Shown here piece by piece: positions 1 through 9,468 of a DNA stretch of 64,000 nt. The DNA lies in contig NZ_QUMQ01000001.1 in the NCBI RefSeq assembly GCF_003387075.1, positions 4,092,001-4,156,000 of the forward strand, in the 5' to 3' direction. Below the pieces are notes generated by a model. That model worked only from the letters and a program-made list of their open reading frames with translations, did no database searches and was not told where the DNA came from. This DNA comes from Asanoa ferruginea (GTDB lineage: Bacteria; Actinomycetota; Actinomycetes; Mycobacteriales; Micromonosporaceae). Position 1 is the first letter of the stretch; the number at the start of each line of letters is the position of its first letter. The position numbers and the translations under genes were made by a program.

Positions 1-227
1 CCATCCGCTATGAGATCGACGACGACGGGGTGCTGACCGCGCACGAGCTCGGGGAGTCGACCCTGGAGTGGCCGGCGATCGAGCGCGCGGCGCTCACCAC
101 CGACTTGTTGCTGATCTGGGTGGGCAAGCGCCAGTACTTTCCGATCCCGGTCACCGACCTCTCCAAGACCCACCGGCGCGAGCTGCGTGACCTGCTTCAG
201 GAGCAGGGACTACTGCGGCGGTCGTGA
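1..227 (+). CDS. YcxB-like protein, C-terminal fragment
   Basis: The reading frame is open from the window edge, so only the last 75 residues are present. They show a Trp-Pro-x-Ile segment, a hydrophobic [15 protein letters not shown] strand and an amphipathic C-terminal helix, the usual ending of YcxB-like membrane-associated proteins. The family has no established biochemical role. The stop codon overlaps a GTG that opens the following frame, but the better dxr start lies further down. Assignment rests on the tail alone. Confidence 0.6.
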   Translation, partial: IRYEIDDDGVLTAHELGESTLEWPAIERAALTTDLLLIWVGKRQYFPIPVTDLSKTHRRELRDLLQEQGLLRRS

Positions 228-280
228 ACCCGCCTGTGGACAACTTCGGACCCCGAGCCCCGATAGGGGAGAATGGCCGA

Positions 281-1507
281 GTGAGCCAAGCCAACCGGGC
301 CGCGCCCCGCGAGATCGTCCTGCTCGGCAGCACCGGGTCTATCGGCACGCAAGCCGTCGACATCGTGCGCCGCAATCCCGACCGGTTCCGGGTCGTGGCG
401 TTGGGCGCCGGTGGGGGCAATGTCGCCCTGCTCGCCGCGCAGGCGCTGGAGCTCGGTGTCGAGGCGGTCGGTGTCGCCAAGGCGTCCGCGGCGCAGGACC
501 TTCAACTCGCTTTCTACGCGGAGGCGGCCAAGAAGGGCTACGCGACCGGCGACTTCCGCATCCCCAAGATCCTCGCCGGCCCCAATGCCATGGCCGAGCT
601 GGCCGAGTGGCCCGCTGACCTGGTGCTCAACGGGGTGGTGGGTTCCCTGGGGCTGGCGCCGACGCTGGCCGCGCTCAAGGCCGGTCGCACGCTGGTGCTG
701 GCCAACAAGGAGTCCCTCATCGCCGGCGGCGGGTTGGTCAAGGCCGCGGTGACCCGGCCCGGGCAGATCGTCCCGGTCGACTCCGAGCACTCGGCGCTCG
801 CGCAGTGCCTGCGGTCCGGTGCCGACCGTGAGGTGCGCAAGCTGGTGCTGACCGCCAGCGGCGGGCCGTTCCGGGGGCGGCGGCGCGACGAGCTGACCGC
901 GGTCACGCCGGCCGAGGCATTGGCCCACCCGACCTGGAACATGGGGCCGGTGGTCACGATCAACTCGGCCACCATGGTCAACAAGGCGCTTGAAGTGATC
1001 GAGGCGCACGAGTTGTTCGACGTCGACTACGACCACATCCAAGTGGTGGTGCATCCGCAGTCGGTGATCCACTCCATGGTGGAGTTCGTCGACGGGTCGA
1101 CGATCGCGCAGGCCAGCCCGCCCGACATGCGGCTGCCGATCTCGCTCGGTCTGGGCTGGCCCGACCGGGTCGCCGACGCCGCGCGGCCGGTCGACTGGAC
1201 CACCGCGCACACCTGGACGTTCGAGCCGCTCGACGAGGCCGCCTTCCCGGCCGTCGAGTTGGCCAAGGCGGCGGGCCGAGAGGGTCGCTGCCGGCCGGCG
1301 ATCTACAACGCCGCCAACGAGGAATGTGTGGCGGCGTTCACGGCCGGTCGGCTGCCTTTCCTCGGCATAGTGGACACCGTGGCCCAAGTCCTCGCAGCAG
1401 CACCCGATTTCGACGAACCAGGTACCGTCGAGGACGTGCTCGCCGCGGAGAACTGGGCCCGGGGGCAGGCGCGGGAGCTGATCGGATCAGCGGTGAGGGG
1501 AGCTTGA
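281..1507 (+). CDS. dxr: 1-deoxy-D-xylulose 5-phosphate reductoisomerase
   Basis: Converts DXP to 2-C-methylerythritol 4-phosphate with NADPH, the committed step of the MEP isoprenoid pathway, in the cytosol. The NADPH-binding GSTGSIG motif is at residues 16-22, LANKESLI and the metal-binding PVDSEHSA (D167, E169) follow, then the [15 protein letters not shown] and [13 protein letters not shown] blocks. The 408-residue length is normal. An in-frame GTG at 224 would add 19 non-conserved residues; GTG 281 has a GGGGAG Shine-Dalgarno about 9 nt upstream and was chosen. The stop overlaps the protease start by one base (TGATG), so the two are translationally linked. Confidence 0.96.
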   Translation: MSQANRAAPREIVLLGSTGSIGTQAVDIVRRNPDRFRVVALGAGGGNVALLAAQALELGVEAVGVAKASAAQDLQLAFYAEAAKKGYATGDFRIPKILAGPNAMAELAEWPADLVLNGVVGSLGLAPTLAALKAGRTLVLANKESLIAGGGLVKAAVTRPGQIVPVDSEHSALAQCLRSGADREVRKLVLTASGGPFRGRRRDELTAVTPAEALAHPTWNMGPVVTINSATMVNKALEVIEAHELFDVDYDHIQVVVHPQSVIHSMVEFVDGSTIAQASPPDMRLPISLGLGWPDRVADAARPVDWTTAHTWTFEPLDEAAFPAVELAKAAGREGRCRPAIYNAANEECVAAFTAGRLPFLGIVDTVAQVLAAAPDFDEPGTVEDVLAAENWARGQARELIGSAVRGA

Positions 1508-2739
1508 TGCTGTATCTGATCGGGGTTGTGGCCTTCGCCCTTGGCATCCTGATATCGGTCAGCCTGCACGAAGCCGGGCACATGGTCACCGCCAAGGCCT
1601 TCGGCATGAAAGTCACCAAATACTTCGTCGGCTTCGGGCCGACGTTGTGGTCGTTCAAGCGCGGTGAGACCGAATACGGCGTCAAGGGCATCCCGCTCGG
1701 CGGGTTCTGCAAGATCGTCGGCATGACGCCGCAGGACGACGACGTCGACCCGGCCGACGAGCCGCGCGCGATGTGGCGGTTCCCGCTGTGGAAGCGCACC
1801 GTCGTGATGAGCGCCGGCTCGGTGACCCACTTCCTGCTGGCGATCGTCACGCTCTGGCTGGCCGCGATCTTCATGGGCCTGCCCAACCCGGCGCTCGACA
1901 AGCCGCAGGCGGCCTACGTCAAGGTCACCAACTGTGTGGTCGTCGACGCGCAAAACCGCGACTGCACCGCGACCGACCCCGCCGGCCCGGCCAAGCAGGC
2001 CGGCCTGCAAGACGACGACAAGATCACCGCGATCAACGGTGTGCCGGTGGCGACCTACACCGACCTGGTCAACGAGGTCCGCAAGCTCCAGCCCGGCTCG
2101 CAGGCGACGATCAACTACCAGCGCGGCGGCGCCGACCAGCAAGTCAACGTCAGGCTGGGCTCCGTCCAGCGGCCGCCGGTCGACGACCCGAGCGGCGCGG
2201 TCACGTCGGTCGCCGCCCTCGGCGTGGCGGGAACCCTGCCGCCGGGCATCCCGACCATGATCAAATACAACCCGGTCACGGCCGTTCCGGCGACCGCCGA
2301 CTTCACCGGCAACCTGGCTGTCAACACCGTGCAGTCGCTCCAGCGGCTGCCGCAGAAGGTTCCGGCGCTGTGGGATGCGATCACCGGCCAGCCACGTGAC
2401 GCCGACACCCCGATCAGCGTCGTCGGAGCGAGCCGGCTCGGCGGTGAAGCCGTACAACATGGGCTGTGGGAAGTATTTGTCCTGCTGTTCATCTCGTTGA
2501 ACTTCTTCATCGGTGTGTTCAACCTGCTGCCGCTGCTACCACTTGACGGTGGCCACATCGCGATCTCGTGGTTCGAGCGGCTCCGGTCCTGGGTCGCCGC
2601 CCGGCTCGGCAGGCCTGACCCCGGCCGCGTCGACTACTTCAAGCTGATGCCCGTTACATACGTGGTTATCCTGATCGGTGGGGCTTTTACGCTCCTGACG
2701 ATCACCGCTGACATCATTAACCCCATCACGCTCTTCTAG
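1507..2739 (+). CDS. rseP: Site-2 intramembrane metalloprotease (RseP/Rip1 type)
   Basis: M50 family zinc protease that cleaves membrane-embedded substrates such as anti-sigma factors. The zinc motif HEAGH is at residues 21-25 in the first membrane helix, a PDZ domain spans roughly residues 155-240 ([19 protein letters not shown]), and the third metal ligand lies in [13 protein letters not shown] (D347). The 410-residue length is usual. The gene sits between dxr and ispG, a conserved actinobacterial order, with its ATG overlapping the dxr stop. Its substrates cannot be read from this window. Confidence 0.93.
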   Translation: MLYLIGVVAFALGILISVSLHEAGHMVTAKAFGMKVTKYFVGFGPTLWSFKRGETEYGVKGIPLGGFCKIVGMTPQDDDVDPADEPRAMWRFPLWKRTVVMSAGSVTHFLLAIVTLWLAAIFMGLPNPALDKPQAAYVKVTNCVVVDAQNRDCTATDPAGPAKQAGLQDDDKITAINGVPVATYTDLVNEVRKLQPGSQATINYQRGGADQQVNVRLGSVQRPPVDDPSGAVTSVAALGVAGTLPPGIPTMIKYNPVTAVPATADFTGNLAVNTVQSLQRLPQKVPALWDAITGQPRDADTPISVVGASRLGGEAVQHGLWEVFVLLFISLNFFIGVFNLLPLLPLDGGHIAISWFERLRSWVAARLGRPDPGRVDYFKLMPVTYVVILIGGAFTLLTITADIINPITLF

Positions 2740-2774
2740 AACCCGCGCACAACCGTTCCGAGGTGAGTGTTCCC

Positions 2775-3947
<1,173 letters not shown>

Positions 3948-3954
3948 ACAGAGC

Positions 3955-3984
3955 AAGGGCGCCACGGGGTTCCGTGGCGCCCTT
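3955..3984. terminator. Bidirectional hairpin terminator after ispG
   Basis: A perfect 13-bp inverted repeat (AAGGGCGCCACGG and its complement) surrounds a 4-nt GGTT loop. The A-rich 5' and T-rich 3' edges allow use from either strand, which fits its place between two convergent genes. Confidence 0.85.
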
Positions 3985-3996
3985 GGATAACCCGGA

Positions 3997-4626
3997 TCAC
4001 CGGGTCTCAGGCTCTTCGGCCAGGATCGCGTAGAGCTTGCGCCGGGCCTCGTCGAGCACCTCGGCCGCGCGGGTGCGCTGGTCGTCGGTGCCGTTGCGAA
4101 GCACCTGGCGGAGGGCGTTCATCGTGCCCATCGCCGCTTCGCGGATGTCGTGCCAGCTGTTGACCGCGCCGGCGGCCTCGAAGGCGCTCCACGGCGCCTG
4201 CTCGGCTGCCTGGGTCGCCTCGGCCTGCCCGGCCTCGGTCAGCGCGAAGTTCTTGCGGCCGCCGTCGGTGGTGCTGATGATCAGGCCCTCGTCCTCCAGC
4301 AACTGGAGCGTGGGGTAGACCGAACCCGGGCTCGGCCGCCACATGCCGCCGGTCCGCTGCTCGAGCTCCTGGATCATCTCGTAGCCGTGCATGGGCCGCT
4401 CGGTGAGCAGCGCCAGCAGGGCGGCGCGCACGTTGGGCCGACGCCCGCCACGGCCACGCCCCCGACCGCCGGGACCGCCACCGGGACCACCGGGGCCGAA
4501 ACCGCCGAAGCCGCCGAATCCCCAGCCCGGGCCACCGAAGTCGCCGCCGGGGAAGCCGTGTCCGCGCATCCGTGCGTCATGGCCACCGTGATGGCCGCGA
4601 TGAAGATTTTCTCGTTGGAACCTCAT
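3997..4626 (-). CDS. PadR-family transcriptional regulator with Gly/His-rich N-terminus
   Basis: Winged-helix repressor of 209 residues. The PadR domain is at about residues 75-150 (ALLALLTERPMHGYEMIQEL, SVYPTLQLLEDEGLI), followed by a helical dimerisation tail. The first 65 residues are rich in His, Gly, Phe and Arg (HRGHHGGHDARMRGH), which could bind metal or nucleic acid; this is inference. ATG 4626 follows a GGAGGAGGA Shine-Dalgarno, so the longer 225-residue frame is not used. A palindrome-rich upstream region suggests autoregulation. No transporter target lies beside it. Confidence 0.88.
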   Translation of the reverse strand: MRFQRENLHRGHHGGHDARMRGHGFPGGDFGGPGWGFGGFGGFGPGGPGGGPGGRGRGRGGRRPNVRAALLALLTERPMHGYEMIQELEQRTGGMWRPSPGSVYPTLQLLEDEGLIISTTDGGRKNFALTEAGQAEATQAAEQAPWSAFEAAGAVNSWHDIREAAMGTMNALRQVLRNGTDDQRTRAAEVLDEARRKLYAILAEEPETR

Positions 4627-4643
4627 GGGGTCCTCCTCCGATC

Positions 4644-4690
4644 TGTTGTCGATACGTTGACGATATATCGGCAATGCATCGCCGACAACA
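4644..4690. promoter_or_regulatory. Putative PadR operator region
   Basis: TGTTGTCG at 4644-4651 and its exact complement CGACAACA at 4683-4690 flank a central perfect palindrome CGATATATCG at 4661-4670. The block lies between the divergent PadR gene and the acetyltransferase gene, the expected site for an autoregulatory PadR operator. Binding itself is inferred. Confidence 0.5.
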
Positions 4691-4753
4691 CGATGTGGCC
4701 TGGGTCACAGATTGGGAGATCGAACCAGATCTGGCACCCTTGGGAGCGTGTTG

Positions 4754-5587
4754 ATGGTGCCCGTCCGACAACTCGGCGAGACCGAGCGCGGGGCGGTCGA
4801 GCGACTTCTCGACACCGACCCCTACGGCGCCGCACAGGTCGCCGAGCGGGTCGCTGCCCGCGGGCTGGCGTGGTGGCGGGCCGACGGGCGGGTGTTCGGA
4901 TACGGATCGCGCCGGCACGTCGAGGCGCTCTGTTGGCTCGGCGGCCACCTGACCCCGGTCCACGCCGGCCCCTCCGCGGTGGCGGCCTTCGCCGAGCGGC
5001 TCGCGGCCGAAGACCGCACCTGTTCCTCGATCGTCGGTCGGGCCGACGCCGTGCTCGGCCTCTGGGACCGGCTCGCCGGCGAGTGGGGGCCGGCCCGCGA
5101 GATCCGGCCGCACCAGCCGCTGCTGGTCGCCGACGCGATGCCCGATCTCGCGATCGACCGGGCCGTGCGGGTGGTCCGCACCGAGGAGACCGACAAACTC
5201 TTCCCGGCCGCGGTCGACATGTACACCGAGGAGGTCGGCGTCTCGCCGCTGCTCGACGACGGCGGCGTCGGATACCGGCGCCGAGTGGCCGACCTGGTGC
5301 GCGCGCGCCGTGCGTACGCCCGCTTCGTCGATGGTGAAGTGGTCTTCAAGGCCGAACTCGCGGTCGTCACCAAGCACACCGCGCAGATCCAGGGTGTCTG
5401 GGTCGCGCCCGAGTGGCGCGGCAAGGGTCTCGCCGCCCCCGCGCTCGCCGCGGTGATGCGCGACGCGCTGCGCCGGGTCGCACCGACGGTCAGCCTCTAC
5501 GTCAACGACTACAACCAACCGGCGCGACGCGCGTACGCCCGCTGTGGTTTCCGCCCGGTCGGCGAGTTCGCGACAGTGCTTTTCTAG
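4754..5587 (+). CDS. GNAT acetyltransferase with DUF4081 N-terminal domain
   Basis: 277-residue protein with a DUF4081-like first half and a GNAT fold in the last 100 residues; the acetyl-CoA binding segment reads GVWVAPEWRGKGLAAPALAAV, followed by LYVNDYNQPARRAYARCGF. This two-domain type is common next to ispG in actinobacteria. Substrate is unknown. ATG 4754 has GGGAG about 7 nt upstream; GTG 4748 and TTG 4712 are poorer in-frame alternatives. It diverges from the PadR gene and may share its control region. Confidence 0.85.
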   Translation: MVPVRQLGETERGAVERLLDTDPYGAAQVAERVAARGLAWWRADGRVFGYGSRRHVEALCWLGGHLTPVHAGPSAVAAFAERLAAEDRTCSSIVGRADAVLGLWDRLAGEWGPAREIRPHQPLLVADAMPDLAIDRAVRVVRTEETDKLFPAAVDMYTEEVGVSPLLDDGGVGYRRRVADLVRARRAYARFVDGEVVFKAELAVVTKHTAQIQGVWVAPEWRGKGLAAPALAAVMRDALRRVAPTVSLYVNDYNQPARRAYARCGFRPVGEFATVLF

Positions 5588-5588
5588 T

Positions 5589-5626
5589 ATCCCAGAATTT
5601 GGGATCATTCGGTTATTGCCCGAATG
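5589..5626. other. Two tandem inverted repeats downstream of the acetyltransferase
   Basis: ATCCCA-N5-TGGGAT (5589-5605) is directly followed by CATTCGG-N7-CCGAATG (5606-5626). Both are perfect but short. They could end acetyltransferase transcription or act as an operator for the next gene; neither use is proven. Confidence 0.4.
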
Positions 5627-5691
5627 CCGGATTCACCCGAAGACCTACGCTACGTGACGGAGCAACCACCAAACGTCACTGGAGGTCCTCG

Positions 5692-6210
5692 GTGGGCAGG
5701 ATCGAGAAGAAGGTCTCCGAGGGCACGACCAAGTACTACTGGTATCCCGGCGACAAGCGTGAGTGGAAGCGCGCCGGCATCGCCGTCGGGATCGGCGTGG
5801 CCACCTTCCTCGTGCTCTACATGATGACCCGCGACCTGTTGCCGGCCGTCGTCGGCGCCACGTCGGTCACCGCCGGCGTCACCGGTCTCAACTTCGGCCG
5901 CCGCGACGCCCGCGCCCTCACCAGCTTCCCCAACCTCACCGGGCGCGCCGCGCGCATCGCCGCCGTCGCGCAGACCGGCCGGGCCGCCTGGCGCGGTCTC
6001 GTGCACGGGTTCGGCGGCGCCGCCGCGGCGGTTCTGATCCTGAACCTCCCGCACACGGGCATCATCGCCGACTGGATCCTGCCGGTGGTGCCCGCCGTGG
6101 TCGGCGCGCTCGCGCACCAGGCCGGCATGCTCTTCGAGCAACTGCCCTCGTCGACGGCCACCGCGGGCCCCGCGAAGGAGCCGGTGCCGGCGAGTGAAGG
6201 CGCAAAATAG
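5692..6210 (+). CDS. Conserved membrane protein of unknown function
   Basis: 172 residues. The N-terminus is basic and aromatic (KKVSEGTTKYYWYPGDKREW), followed by hydrophobic helices at about residues 25-43, 48-62, 105-120 and 123-145, then a short Pro/Ala tail. No catalytic motif was seen and I do not recognise a family. GTG 5692 follows a GGAGG Shine-Dalgarno at 5681-5685; the longer frame upstream overlaps the acetyltransferase and is not credible. The next gene begins about 90 nt downstream. Confidence 0.7.
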   Translation: MGRIEKKVSEGTTKYYWYPGDKREWKRAGIAVGIGVATFLVLYMMTRDLLPAVVGATSVTAGVTGLNFGRRDARALTSFPNLTGRAARIAAVAQTGRAAWRGLVHGFGGAAAAVLILNLPHTGIIADWILPVVPAVVGALAHQAGMLFEQLPSSTATAGPAKEPVPASEGAK

Positions 6211-6301
6211 GGGGTACGACGCGGGTCGCCCCGCACCGCCGTGCGGAGAAGTATGCTCGGGCGCGACCATGAGCCCCAGCGACATCGAACGAAGGCGGAC
6301 G

Positions 6302-7117
6302 ATGGAACAGTCGAGGGCGCTACCGACGGAGGTCGATCTCACCCGCCCCAGCGCAGCGCGGGTCTACGACTACTTCCTGGGTGGGGCGCACAACTTCGAG
6401 ATCGACCGGCAACTCGCCGAGCAGATCGCGGCGATGACACCCAACCTGGCCGACACGATGCGCGCCGGCCGGGCCTTCCTGCGCCGCGCGGTCGCCGAAC
6501 TCAGCCGCCTCGGGGTCGACCAGTTCCTCGACATCGGCTCCGGCATTCCGACCGTCGGCAACGTGCACGAGGTGGCGCAGGAAATCAACCCCGAGGCCCG
6601 CATCGTGTACGTCGACATCGATCCGGTCGCCGTCGCGCACAGTCGCTCCATCTTGGAGGGAAATGCGCGCACCGCGGTCATCCAGGCCGACATGCGCGAC
6701 CCCGAGCACATTCTGAGCGAGGCGCGCGCCACCGGCCTCATCGACTTCGCCAAGCCGGTCGGTGTGCTGCTGGCCGGCGTCGTCCACTTCGTACCCGATG
6801 ATGATGATCCTGATCTTCTGATGGCCGCCCTGCGGGATGCGGTGCCGGCGGGCAGCTTCCTGGTCGTGTCCCATTCGACCTATGAGGACCAGCCGCAGGA
6901 GATGCTCGACGCGCAGAAGCTGTCGGCGCGCACTGCGACCGAGATCACGCTGCGGTCGAAGGCCCAGGTGACCGCGTTCTTCGGCGAGTTCGAGCTGCTC
7001 GAGCCCGGCATCGTCCACATGCCACTGTGGCGGCCAGACTCGGCCGACGACGTCGACGACCACCCCGAGCGGTTCGGCGCCTTCGGCGGGGTGGGCCGAA
7101 AGCCGGTCGCGGGCTAG
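6302..7117 (+). CDS. SAM-dependent methyltransferase, DUF574 (Methyltransf_19) type
   Basis: 271-residue protein with the family opening (PSAARVYDYFLGGAHNFEID, residues 17-36), the SAM-binding FLDIGSGIPTVGNVHE block and the VVYVDIDPVAVAHSR-like acidic strand. Members are numerous in actinobacteria and their substrates are mostly unknown. ATG 6302 has AAGGCGG upstream; ATG 6269 in the same frame is possible. The stop is only two bases before the start of the GGDEF/EAL gene, so the two are co-translated. Confidence 0.88.
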   Translation: MEQSRALPTEVDLTRPSAARVYDYFLGGAHNFEIDRQLAEQIAAMTPNLADTMRAGRAFLRRAVAELSRLGVDQFLDIGSGIPTVGNVHEVAQEINPEARIVYVDIDPVAVAHSRSILEGNARTAVIQADMRDPEHILSEARATGLIDFAKPVGVLLAGVVHFVPDDDDPDLLMAALRDAVPAGSFLVVSHSTYEDQPQEMLDAQKLSARTATEITLRSKAQVTAFFGEFELLEPGIVHMPLWRPDSADDVDDHPERFGAFGGVGRKPVAG

Positions 7118-7119
7118 CA

Positions 7120-9270
7120 ATGGCACTCTCCGCTGCGGAGGTCAGCACCCCGGGCGCACACCGCTACGCCAGGCGATGGGCGCGAGCGGTCGGCCAGCGG
7201 GCCTACGTGCCGATGTCGTCGGACCAGGTCGAGCGGCTGCTGGCGGCGCACGCGGTGCGGCTCGCGGAGGCTCTCGCGGCCGACGAGTTCAGCGCCGAAC
7301 CGGCCCGCGAGGTGGGCCGGGCGCTGGTCGAGGCCAACCTGACGGAGCCCGAAACGCTGGGCTGGTCGGTGAAGGCCGTCGCCGAACACCTGGTCGGCGA
7401 CGTCATTCCCGGCCTCGACCTGCCCGACCTGGCGGCCCGGATCGCCGACGTGCAGGCGGCCCTGGCCGAGAGCTTCGCGTGGGCGCTGCGCGACCGCACG
7501 TTCGCACAGCAGGAACGGATCAGCCGGTCGGCCTGGGAGGCGCGCAACGAGGCGGAGCAGGCGCTGCGCGACAGCGAGGCGCGGTTCCGCGCGGTCTTCA
7601 GCGGCGCCGCGATCGGCATCGGCATCGCCGACCTCTCCGGCCAGGTCGTCGACGTCAACCAGTCGTTCGCCGACATGCTCGGCTACTCGCGCGACGAGAT
7701 GCGCGAGATCAACGTGAGCGTGCTGTTCCACGCCGAAGACGGCCCTGACATGTGGGGACTCTACGAGGAGCTCATTGAGGGCAAACGCGATCGCGTACGC
7801 CTGGAGAAGCGCTACTTCCGCAAGGACGGCAGCGAGCTGTGGACCGACCTCGCGGTCAGCCTGATCCGGCACGACGACGGGCGGCCCCGCTTCACGGTGG
7901 CGATGGTCCAGGACATCACCGAGCGATACGCGTTGCAGCAACGCCTGCGGTTCCAGGCCTTGCATGACCCGCTGACCGGCCTGCCCAACCGCACGCTCTT
8001 CTTCGAGCGGCTGGAAACCGTCATGCAGGACCCGGAGCACAACCGCCGGGTCGGCGTCTGCTTCCTCGACCTCGACGGCTTCAAGGCCATCAACGACACG
8101 CTGGGCCACGACGTCGGCGACAAGCTGCTCATCGTCGTCGCCCGCCGGCTCGCCGAGGCGGTCGCCGGCGCCGGGCACCTGGTGGCGCGGATGGGCGGCG
8201 ACGAATTCGTCATCCTGGTCGCCGACGTCGACGAAGACGGCACCGCGGTCGAGGTGGCCGAGACCTCGCTGCGCGCGGTCGCCGAGCCTGTCTACATCGG
8301 AGCACACCAGCTCTCCGTCTCCGCGAGCGTCGGCATCGTCGACCGGTTCGTCAGCGATGGCGGGGCGACCGACCTGATGAAGGCCGCCGACACCACCCTC
8401 TACTGGGCCAAGGCCGAGGGTGGCCGCGGTCGCTGGGCCCGCTACGACCCCGAGCGGGCGGCCCGCGAGGCGACCAGCACCGCGCTGGTGGCCGCGTTGC
8501 CGGCGGCGCTGCGCCGCGGCGAGTTCGTCGTCGAATACCAGCCCATCGTCTCGCTGCACGACGGCACGCTCGGCGCGGTCGAAGCGCTCGTCCGCTGGCA
8601 GCACCCGACGCTCGGGCTGCTGCCGCCCGACCAGTTCATCGGGCTGGCCGAGGAGACCGGGCTGATCGGCCGGCTGGGCCAGTGGGTGCTCGAACGCTCC
8701 TGCATCGAGGCCGGCCGGTGGCACACCGAGTTCCCGCGGGCCCGGATGATGGTCAGCGTCAACCTGTCGGCCCGCCAGGCCAGCGCTCCGGACATCGTCG
8801 ACCAGGTGGCCGAGGCGCTGCGGGTCAGCGGGTTGCCGGCCGACCTGCTCCAACTCGAGCTCACCGAGAGCGCGGTGATGGCAACTAGCGGCGAGCCGGT
8901 GCGCGCCTTGCGGCGGCTGGCCAACACCGGCGTGCGGCTGGCCATCGACGACTTCGGCACAGGCTATTCCAACCTGGCCTACCTGCGGCAGTTGCCGATC
9001 CACACGCTGAAGCTGGCCGGGCCGTTCGTCGACGGGATGCGCGCGCACGACCCGGCGAGCGTGGTAGCCGAGCGGATCGTTGACGCGCTGGTGCGACTCG
9101 CCCACGCGCTGGGGCTGTCGGTCACCGCCGAGTCGGTCGAGTCGCTGGAACAGGTCGAACGGTTGACGGCGCTGGGCTGCGACAGCGGTCAGGGGCTGCA
9201 TTTCGGGACGCCGGCGGCGCCCGCCGCGATCACCGCGCTGCTGCGCTCGGCGGAGATGCCGGCCGGGTGA
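7120..9270 (+). CDS. PAS-GGDEF-EAL cyclic di-GMP enzyme
   Basis: 716 residues without membrane helices. A helical N-terminal sensor region (1-150) is followed by PAS (about 150-270, ending MVQDITERY), GGDEF (about 277-440) and EAL (about 455-711). The GGDEF signature is intact (RMGGDEF near residue 358), but no RxxD inhibition site precedes it. The EAL domain keeps EALVRW, NLSARQ, LTESA, DDFGTGYS and GQG, but the usual KxD is KLA, so one metal-site Asp is lost. It may make c-di-GMP, degrade it, or both. It is translationally coupled to the methyltransferase. Confidence 0.93.
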   Translation: MALSAAEVSTPGAHRYARRWARAVGQRAYVPMSSDQVERLLAAHAVRLAEALAADEFSAEPAREVGRALVEANLTEPETLGWSVKAVAEHLVGDVIPGLDLPDLAARIADVQAALAESFAWALRDRTFAQQERISRSAWEARNEAEQALRDSEARFRAVFSGAAIGIGIADLSGQVVDVNQSFADMLGYSRDEMREINVSVLFHAEDGPDMWGLYEELIEGKRDRVRLEKRYFRKDGSELWTDLAVSLIRHDDGRPRFTVAMVQDITERYALQQRLRFQALHDPLTGLPNRTLFFERLETVMQDPEHNRRVGVCFLDLDGFKAINDTLGHDVGDKLLIVVARRLAEAVAGAGHLVARMGGDEFVILVADVDEDGTAVEVAETSLRAVAEPVYIGAHQLSVSASVGIVDRFVSDGGATDLMKAADTTLYWAKAEGGRGRWARYDPERAAREATSTALVAALPAALRRGEFVVEYQPIVSLHDGTLGAVEALVRWQHPTLGLLPPDQFIGLAEETGLIGRLGQWVLERSCIEAGRWHTEFPRARMMVSVNLSARQASAPDIVDQVAEALRVSGLPADLLQLELTESAVMATSGEPVRALRRLANTGVRLAIDDFGTGYSNLAYLRQLPIHTLKLAGPFVDGMRAHDPASVVAERIVDALVRLAHALGLSVTAESVESLEQVERLTALGCDSGQGLHFGTPAAPAAITALLRSAEMPAG

Positions 9271-9313
9271 CGAGCAGGCGGGCGCCAAGGTGTGCGCGCC
9301 CGCCCGTCGCCTT

Positions 9314-9352
9314 CGCGCCGGTGCGATGAGAGAGGTGAATCGCACCGGTGCG
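9314..9352. terminator. Hairpin terminator after the GGDEF/EAL gene
   Basis: A 14-bp stem (CGCGCCGGTGCGAT paired with ATCGCACCGGTGCG, one G-U pair) closes an 11-nt loop 44 nt after the stop codon. No T-tract follows, as is usual for actinomycete terminators. Confidence 0.7.
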
Positions 9353-9391
9353 CACGCGCGTGCCGAGTGCGCGGTGTCTTTGGTGGCCCTC

Positions 9392-9420
9392 TTGACCTGA
9401 GATCAAGCATGCGGTATGCG
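9392..9420 (+). promoter_or_regulatory. Possible promoter for the MFS gene
   Basis: TTGACC at 9392-9397 and TATGCG at 9415-9420 are separated by 17 nt. The -35 box is good. The -10 box lacks the final T, so this is a weak call. Confidence 0.3.
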
Positions 9421-9468
9421 GATCGACGCGGCAACGTATTTGTCGGTGCCGGCCGGCATGATGTCCGC

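Noticed and set aside
224-280. GTG 224 as the dxr start because it overlaps the upstream stop
   Set aside because: The added 19 residues are not conserved and GTG 281 has a better ribosome site and matches the usual N-terminus.
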